Source of the DNA: Plecoglossus altivelis
Taxonomy: Eukaryota > Chordata > Actinopteri > Osmeriformes > Plecoglossidae
Reading direction: 5' to 3'
Assembly: GCA_036571765.1 (NCBI GenBank)
Contig: BROE01000025.1
Location: 3,352,414-3,416,413 of the forward strand
DNA: 64,000 nucleotides
A model generated the notes under the pieces. It saw nothing but the letters and a program-made list of their open reading frames with translations. It ran no database searches and was not told the origin of the DNA. Positions 56,775 through 64,000 of the stretch are shown in pieces. How positions within the stretch are numbered: the first letter of the stretch is position 1; the number at the start of each line of letters is the position of its first letter. Made by a program: the position numbers and the translations under genes.

Positions 56775-58581
56775 GATATGGCCTCGCACCTGTCTTCTCA
56801 CGTGCTGCTGTCTTGAGTTTCCGCTCACGTGAACTGTTGTAGCTCCTTTCGTTATCTTGTGTCCAAACCAACGACAAGGTTTTAAGAGAGAGAAGCCTTC
56901 CAATGTGATAAGTCACTGCAATAAATCAATTCAGTGTCCACAAACAAGAGAAATCGCTTCCTGTGTACTAAATTGTAGCGCGATACCTAATAGAGGCCTA
57001 ATATTCCAGAACGGTATTTGCTTAGATTAAGGAACACACACGTAGTACTTAGTTAGGCTCAAGTCATTTATGAATGGTTATGAATGGTGTGTTTCCTTCC
57101 CGTTCTATACTTAGACTAGTCTACATGACAAGAACTGTAGCCCATTGTGAGAACGTCCTCAGCACTGGGAGTGGTACTCGGTGGTTAGAGATCTCGACTG
57201 CAGATCAACTGGTTCACAGGTTCGAATTATCACACCATATCTATGTGGATTCAATCATCGCAATTTAGGGAAATATGGGTAAACATGGCACGCAAAGGCA
57301 TCTAAAATGTTTAGTTATGCATACATTTACTCTACATATCTGTCACCCTTGTGTCATGACCATTGGGGTCATTGGGTGAGAAAGGAGCGCTGTCCTAAAT
57401 GCCAACATCGTATGAAGTTTGATTTGTAGCCATTTTGTCTTGGCCTGTGAATTTTGACTTAGATTTTTTTTGGCACAGAGTCACGGTTGTCTGGCTAATT
57501 ATAGGCCCACTGATAAAGAAACGATTGAATCCCATGATAGCTGAGAAGAGGGAAAACTGCTGACTGCGCAGACATCCTGCGGCGTTTACGCTTGTCATTA
57601 CTTCAAGGTAGGTCACGGATGGGCACTGCTAAGTATGTTTATGGACGGGATCATGAACTCATCAAAGACTCTCCGAGAGAATCCTGACTACCTTTGGACC
57701 CACGACGGCTCCGCGTGGACCAGCACTTGGGCTAAACCCCTCCCCGCCGAGAGACAAGCCAATGGAGAGCAGGGAAGGTAATCGAGTTAGTGATGTGTGA
57801 AGTGCTATTACCTGTCCAAGGTAAATGCATTTGTGCCAGCGGCGCACGAGCCCATGTTAATTACTCTCCTACAATGGTAAGCTTGACTTTCTCCTTTAAA
57901 CTGCCTGCGTGTTTAAGCCTGGAATTGATTCGATGCATGCGTAGCACAGTCATTACTAGATGCATTCAATTATGATTTAGCTCGTAGAGGATAAAGAACC
58001 GGCTCTCTATTTTCTATCGTTAATTGCTCCAATTGTACGTTTGTGCTTATTGTGTATGTGCAACAACTGCAGTTGAACTATATGTTGCAGGTGTTTTGCT
58101 TCAAGACAAAAACGGTAAGCAACACCTCGCACTTACGGGTATGTCGGTAGGGCCCATTTGTGAAGTGGATCTGGAAACACTAGTATGTTTCTATCTGTGA
58201 TTGCGCATAAAGTTGAGAGCAATAGACCAACGTGGGGGTGGTGCTCCACGCGCGCGCGCGCACACACGCACGCTGGCACAGCGACTGATGCGCCTCCGTT
58301 TTTGTGTGTGGATATTCGAGAGTTCTAAACCTGATGTGGCGGCTGATACAATCGCGAGTCGTGTTTAGTTATTACACAGAGCCGCTTCAGCCTGAATCCT
58401 TCCTCGCGTCGCAGGAAGCGATTGTTTCCTATGTGTGTCTACAGCTATGCAGGTTTGCTGCGAGGGCTATTGTTACATTTCGGCCAGGTTCCGAAAGGGA
58501 AATACTTGGTGGGTTCTGGAGAACTTTGGGAACATGAAAAGTTCAGAGTATCAAAGCGATGCTGTGGGGTAGAGAGACAGG

Positions 58582-58613
<32 letters not shown>

Positions 58614-58715
58614 CGGGGGTGGGAGAGAGGGACGTGGACTACAGTCTTATTTTCGCTGGTCAGACTGTGGACTTCAGAGGATTGCTTCTTGGTGTAGGTT
58701 CTCGGAAATTGAACA
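56775..58715. other. Spacer and trpm6 5' region
   Basis: About 1.9 kb. It holds a tRNA-Cys-like element at 57169-57230, a GCGCGC/CACACG run near 58250-58270, and a GAGAGA run at 58582-58614. No coding exon is supported. The trpm6 promoter and 5' UTR should lie here. Confidence 0.5.
57169..57230 (+). repeat. tRNA-Cys-derived SINE head (degenerate)
   Basis: GTGGTACTCGGTGGTTAGAG (A-box-like), then TCGACTGCAGATCAACTGG (anticodon arm) and GGTTCGAATTAT (B-box). It aligns with the copy at 29401-29464 over most of its length. Confidence 0.62.
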
Positions 58716-61700
58716 ATGTTTAATCAACACAGTGAACAAATAGGTCACCCAAACCTTCCTAAAAAGGTGATTATTGGTTGTATTTAATGAAGAGATATTT
58801 CAAGTTTAGTCTTTTTTTTGGAAATACGCCTTTGCTGTTTTGGTTAACTGTCTGAAATGTCTATTGATCCTTCCTGTTCCAGTCACACAAGTGTTGGATA
58901 GAGGAAACATTCTACAAGAGAGAGTGTGTGAAGTTCATCCCAGCATGCCGTGATCTCCACAGGTGACCTGGAATTAGAGGAAAATGTTAATAACTGTTAA
59001 TAACTGTTAACAAGTCACAAAGTTTCAACTACAAGCGGTTTATATCAAATCAGTGTTACGCAGAAAAACCAAACTGCAGACGTTGGCAACTGTTTGGGTC
59101 CTTCCTGGAAAGCAAGCTCGATGGAGACTTTAGTGACCCCAGCTCAAACCCTCTTTATTGCAGATGCTATCCTGTGTGTCAAGTCTGCCAGAACCTAATA
59201 AGGTAGGATCTTTACAGCCACGTGTCTGTGTCCCAGTGTTTCAGCGGAGCAACAATGGTGGCGGATGGCGGCAAGAAAATGCAGAAATGACAGAACACGT
59301 TCATCTCCATGTGTGTGCGGGAAGAAGGGGGTTGCCTAATTAGAGCTTGATTAACGATACACCCCCCCCCCCCATGCCCCAGATGCTGCTGTGGTCGTCT
59401 TCTGGGGGAACACACCTGGCTGGACGCGGGACCCCCTCTCTCTCTCTCGGCCAGGCCGGGGCAGGAGGAGAGTTGGTCGGTCCAGCAGCACACGAAGCCC
59501 ATCACCACCGACGCCTACGGAACCATCGAGTTCCAGGACAGCGCCAAACGAGCGTGCCGGGCAAAGGTGCGTGTGTTTCAGGTTTTTTTCACGCGTGTTT
59601 TGGGTGTTGTTCTGTGTCTGCGGGGGTGTTTTGCGAGCACGCTTGTGTTTCTCCCGTTTGCCGCGGCGCCCTTTTGCGTGCGAGCGCGTGCCTGCGTTTG
59701 CGCACGCTGGATGTCTCCGCGTGACGGCCACATCCAACGACCTGTGTTGCGTGTTGCCACTGCAGTACCTTCGCGTTGCCGTGGACACCAAGGCGGAGGC
59801 TCTCCTCCAGCTGATGCTGAGGGAGTGGCAGATGGCTAGACCCAAGCTGCTTCTCTCCGTCCACGGGGGCGCTGACAACTTCTCCCTGCCCCCCAAAGTC
59901 AAGCAGGCCTTCAGCAGGGGCCTGGTCAGGGCTGCCCAAAGCACCGGGGCCTGGATACTCACAGACGGCATCAACACAGGTGCGTTTGAGATCGCACGCG
60001 CGCGTTTCAGTTCTGTTTGAGTAGAAGTGGATTTACGCATCCAACCCACGGCAACACCGCAGGTCCGTGTGGTGACTCAACGAGTGCGGATGTAGAAGTG
60101 TGTCTAATCCCTTAAACCCACCTCGGAAGAGCGACTCACCTACAGCCTGTCCCCCCCCCCTCCCTCCCAGGCGTGTCCCGGTACGTGGGAGAGGCCCTGA
60201 AAGCCCACAGCAGCCTCGACCTCCGCAGGAGGAACACGCTGGGCGTCACCCCCTGGGGCGTGGTGGAGAACCACTGGGAGCTCATCGGCACAGACGTGAG
60301 TCCTGATGCTCAGAGCGAGGCGTGTGGCGGGGGTACGACCCTGGGAGCAGAGACCTAATGACCCCACCTGGCCAAAGTTGTGGTGATGGTTGTGATGTTG
60401 TCTTCCTGCTGTCCTTCCAGCTTCTCAAGCCTTACCAGCCTCTGCTGGAAAACCCCCTGAGCAAGAGGGTCTTCCTGAACGGCCTGCATTCCCACTTCCT
60501 GTTGGTGGATGACGGAACTCTGGGTAAAAATGGCTGCCAGCAGGATTTCAGGAGGAGGCTGGAGAGACACATTCAGATGCAGAAGATCCACCCCAGTGAG
60601 TCTCAGTGTGTGTGTGTGTGTGTGTGTGACCGAGGGTGTGTGTGTCAGCATGGTGTTTGTGTGTTTGCGGTTGGTTTGAGTGTTCACTTTGTTTTTTCTT
60701 AGTATGGATGTGTGTGAGGTGCTCGCGGTCCTTTTGCAGATGTGCGCATGCTAGCGTCTGCATGAGGGTGTGCCTGCGTCTGGGTGAGGACAGGTAAGCG
60801 CGCGTGTGTGTGTGTGTGTGTGGCCCTTCTCAACCTATCCTCCGCATGGCAGGGCTGAAGCAGGGAGTGCCCATGGTGTGCGTGGTGGTGGAGGGAGGCC
60901 CTGGCATCATCCCTACGGTCCTCGGCTACGTGAGCAGCGTGCCACCGGTGCCCGTCTTGGTCTTCGAAGGGTCCGGCCGGGCGGCCGACCTGCTGGCGTT
61001 CCTCCACAAACAGACGGCCTTGGACAGGTAGCAGATAGCTCCTCCTCACGTTCGCACGGTTTACGATCTAGGTCAGCGGGTCGAGCCTTTTCAGGGTTAG
61101 TCTAGTGGAGTGACGGTCTGTGTGCGTGCGTGTGTGTGCAGACAGCTGGACGCTGACATCCAGGAAGACCTCCTGATGCGGATCGAGGGCGTGTTCGGTC
61201 TGGAGAGAGACGAGGCCACGCGGCTCTGCGGCGTGCTTATGGAGTGCATGGAGCACAGGCAGTCGGTGAGTGCCCGCCTGCGCCCGCGCATGCACGCGCG
61301 CGCCATATTTGCGGAATTGCGCATCCACGAGCGCTCGCGTGTCTCCACCTTTCGGTAGAGCTTCCATCCAGAGCGCACGTAGGTGTCGCTCCCTGTCTGT
61401 GTCGTAACGGTGGGCTCCTCTTCCTCGGCCAGATCACTATTTTCGACTCGGAGTCAGAGGAGCAACAGGAGTCGGACGTGGCCATACTGACCACCACTCT
61501 GAAAGGTTGAGCTTTCCTCCTGTTCTCTCCACCTGACATGACCTAACATACGGCCCTGACAGGATATTAGCCAACAAAGGCAGCTTACTTACACAAACAA
61601 ACACATTTGTTATTGTTGAAGATAGGAATGCTAGTCCCCTCAGCCAAGGACATGCAATCTCCTCAGGAACAATGACAGATCCCGTCGGCTCCTGTCAGAC

Positions 61701-62602
61701 GCGTCCTGGCGGCTGGGCTTTTCCTGATTGGCTGCCTGTGTGATTGACAGGAACCAAGGCCAGTCCAGCGTCACAGCTGAGCATGACCCTGGCGTGGGAT
61801 CGGGCGGACATTGCTAGCACACATGTGCTGGTGTATGGACAGCACTGGCAGGTTAGAAAGCTGTGTGTTTCTATGTGTTGGGATTTACTGTCTATAGATG
61901 TATGTATGTCCAGTATTTTTATGTGTATAGATGTAAGCTTGAGTTCATTTGTGTGTGTGGATATGTGTATGTGCCATGGCATTCTTGATCAATGTCATCT
62001 CAGTTCAACGCCCAAAAGTCACCCTGCTTCAGATGCAATCAAATGGTTCCCTTGGTGTCATCTGATAATGTCGTCAGGGGCAACAGTGAGCTCGTGTAAG
62101 TGTGTGTGTCCCTCCTGACTGCTCCGGGCATGCCGCCCTCCCCCCAGGTGGGCTCCCTGGAGCAGGCCATGCTCAATGCTCTGCTCATGGACCGCGTGGC
62201 CTTCGTCAAGCTGCTCATCGACCACGGCATGACCATGAAGCACTTCCTGTCTGTGGAGCGGCTGGAGCAGCTCTACAACACCGTAACCACTTCCTCCATC
62301 CACCCCACCCTCTCTTCCTCTTCCTCCCTCTATCTCTTCCTCTCTCTGTCTTTCTTTGTCTCTGTCCCTCTCTCTGTCTCTGTCCCTCTCTCTGTCTCCC
62401 TCTCTCTGTCTCTGTCCCTCTCTCTGTCTTTGTCCCTCTCTCTGTCTCTGTCCCTCTCTCTGTCTGTCTCCCTCTCTCTGTCTTTGTCCCTCTCTCTGTC
62501 TCCCTCTCTCTGTCTCTCTCCTTCTCTATGTCTGTCTCTCTATCTCTGTCTCTCTCTAACCATCTGTCTCTGTCTCTCGTTCTCTGTGTCTCTGTTTCTC
62601 CC

Positions 62603-62643
<41 letters not shown>

Positions 62644-64000
62644 AACCACCCTTCCTCCTTTTCTTTCCCCCTCTTGAAGCCACAATAGCAACCGGCCGTT
62701 CCAGTTTGCCGTAACACTGGATATAATTGCAATCACAGTAATGCATTCTAAGTAGGCTTCTTGTTCCGCTTGTTGTTTTGGGGCCCTTTGCATTATTTCA
62801 GCGCCGTCCTCTCGTGAGTCCTAACAAGCGACAGGGCTGGCCTGGCCGTCTTTCATAGCTGCTGTTCAGATCACAGCGTGTGTTGTGGCTTGCTGTGGGA
62901 TTCTTTGTTTGAAATCTGAAGATCAAAATAACGTTAAATATTTAATCACCTTAGACCTAACACACGCCCGCTATAGGCCCTCTAGTCATGAACCTGATGG
63001 AACAAAAGTAAATGGTACAAAATGCGAACGATTGTCTACTTCCTTTCTAACAGCCAAAGGGAGCGACGGATAACTTCCTCCATCACCTTGTGGAAGATGC
63101 TAGACAGGTAAGGGGGCCTAGGCAGACAGGGTTGTAGGTGACACTGGTCTGGTGGATATTTGCCTGTGACAGTTGTGAATGTTTGCTGTGTCTGTCTGTG
63201 TGCTTCCATCTCATGCATGTGGGTGTTGATTTCCTGTTTATGCGTCTTTGTGTGTATGTATATGTCTGTCTCTTCGTGTGTGTACGTTGGACTCCGTGTG
63301 TGTATAGACTCACCTTCCGGCGGGGTACAAGCTGTCTATTATTGACGTCGGCATGGTGATCGAGTACCTGATCGGCGGGGCCTATCGGAGCGCCTACACA
63401 CGCAAGCAGTTCCGGATGGCGTATCACCGCCGCCACGCCCACGCCAAGGTGCTGAGGGGGGACCGCCTTCCCTGCCTGGTCTGCTCCTTCTGCTGAACTG
63501 TTCTGACTCAGTCGTTCTCCCCCCCCCCCCGACAGGAAACGGATCGGGATGGGACGGGACCCCCAACCAAAGGGAGGAGGCCAGGCGCCCCCCCCTCTCT
63601 GCCGAGCTCCGGCACCGACACCCAGCACCCCTCCCACTTCTACCGCACGGCGCAGCCGTACAAGCGCAAGGTCTCCTTGAAACTTCGCTCGACGCCCGCT
63701 CCGTTGCTACGCCGACGCGGTCCGACCTCGCTGTGCTCTGACCAGCTGATCCTTTTTGTCCCTGTCGTCTTCCCCCTTCCTCTCCTCCTCCTCCTCTTCC
63801 TCTCCCCGTCTCCTCAGGAGGACGTGGTTTCAGGGGAGCCGAAGGAGAGCGCTCCCCAGCCGCACGACGACTCCCGCCTGTTTGTTTACAACTTCAACGA
63901 CCTGTTTGTGTGGGCCGTGCTGCAGCGACGCCAGCAGATGGCGCTGTTCTTGTGGCGGCATGGGGAGGAGGCCCTGGCCCGTGCCACCGTGGCCTGCAAG
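58716..64000 (+). CDS. trpm6: TRPM6-type channel-kinase, N-terminal half; runs off the window
   Basis: TRPM6/7 are Mg2+-permeable channels fused to an alpha-kinase. Sixteen exons: 58716-58766 (inferred start), 58883-58962, 59164-59202, 59383-59566, 59766-59979, 60171-60295, 60421-60595, 60853-61027, 61142-61265, 61433-61505, 61751-61851, 62148-62282, 63054-63107, 63308-63448, 63536-63670 and 63818 to the edge. Phases all match, 663 codons. N-terminal Cys-rich part: CYPVCQVCQNLIRCCCGRLLGEH. SLOG-type TRPM domain: PKLLLSVHGGADNF, GAWILTDGINTGVSRYVG, GVTPWGVVENH, HSHFLLVDDGT, VEGGPGIIPTVL and FEGSGRAADLLAFLHK. Further TRPM homology: SEEQQESDVAILTTTLKG, VGSLEQAMLNALLMDRVAFV, YKLSIIDVGMVIEYLIGG and FLWRHGEEALARATVACK. 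The channel pore and kinase lie outside. Some blocks resemble TRPM7, but linkage to C9orf40 and carnmt1 supports TRPM6. Confidence 0.92.
62290..62650. repeat. Pyrimidine repeat (CTCTCTGTCTCTGTCC)n in trpm6 intron
   Basis: Long CT-rich array between the exons 62148-62282 and 63054-63107. Open frames of Ser/Leu/Val on the plus strand and Glu/Arg on the minus strand are repeat artefacts. Confidence 0.95.

Noticed and set aside
57169..57230. Functional tRNA-Cys gene
   Set aside because: Anticodon and T-arm resemble tRNA-Cys, but the acceptor stem does not pair and the D-arm is damaged; called a SINE head instead.
62100..62793. Ser/Leu/Val-rich plus-strand and Glu/Arg-rich minus-strand frames of about 190 residues
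   Set aside because: The 5' part is the trpm6 exon 62148-62282; the remainder is a CTCTGTCC array in its intron.

Overview
The window is nuclear DNA from a ray-finned (teleost) fish. The evidence is intron-split vertebrate genes with GT-AG splice sites, AATAAA signals, abundant (CA)n and minisatellite DNA, degenerate tRNA-derived SINEs, and a palindromic hAT-type element. There are no bacterial operons, CRISPR arrays or phage genes. Ten protein-coding genes can be read exon by exon. Eight have complete reading frames. gck lacks its 5' part and trpm6 runs off the right edge.

Layout: (1) 369-1422 (+), the last three exons of glucokinase gck. (2) 2508-4367 (+), cardiac myosin light chain myl7. 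(3) 6626-12571 (-), glycerol-3-phosphate acyltransferase gpat3, with introns full of minisatellites. (4) 14607-18914 (-), the RIO2 kinase riok2. (5) 18915-25926, about 7 kb without a recognisable gene. (6) 25927-38793 (+), a calpastatin-type gene (cast) with a basic N-terminus, long Pro/Val/Glu/Ala repeats, one divergent inhibitory A-B-C unit and an internal alternative first exon; an assembly gap lies in its intron. (7) 41270-45292 (-), ostf1, head-to-head with (8) 45643-48104 (+), nmrk1. (9) 49372-51266 (+), a His-rich secreted clade A serpin. (10) 51699-54578 (+), carnmt1. (11) 55621-56457 (+), the C9orf40 homologue. (12) 58716-64000 (+), the 5' half of trpm6.

Gene order agrees with known vertebrate synteny in three blocks. 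gck/myl7 corresponds to human 7p13. riok2/cast corresponds to human 5q15. ostf1/nmrk1/carnmt1/C9orf40/trpm6 corresponds to human 9q21.13. The serpin sits inside the last block, where I know of no serpin in human. The genes are functionally unrelated: glucose phosphorylation, heart sarcomere, glycerolipid synthesis, 40S ribosome maturation, calpain inhibition, NAD salvage, carnosine methylation and Mg2+ transport.

The most unusual content is the cast gene. All its coding exons are multiples of three in phase 0, its inhibitory B motif has lost the usual YR, and an intronic first exon encodes an N-myristoylation-like start. Other points of note are a single-base disruption at the expected gpat3 start, a GC-AG intron in riok2, an 8-bp-duplication-flanked palindromic element in nmrk1, and several clean minisatellites. 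All identifications rest on reading the translated sequence and on recalled family sequences; no database search was run.
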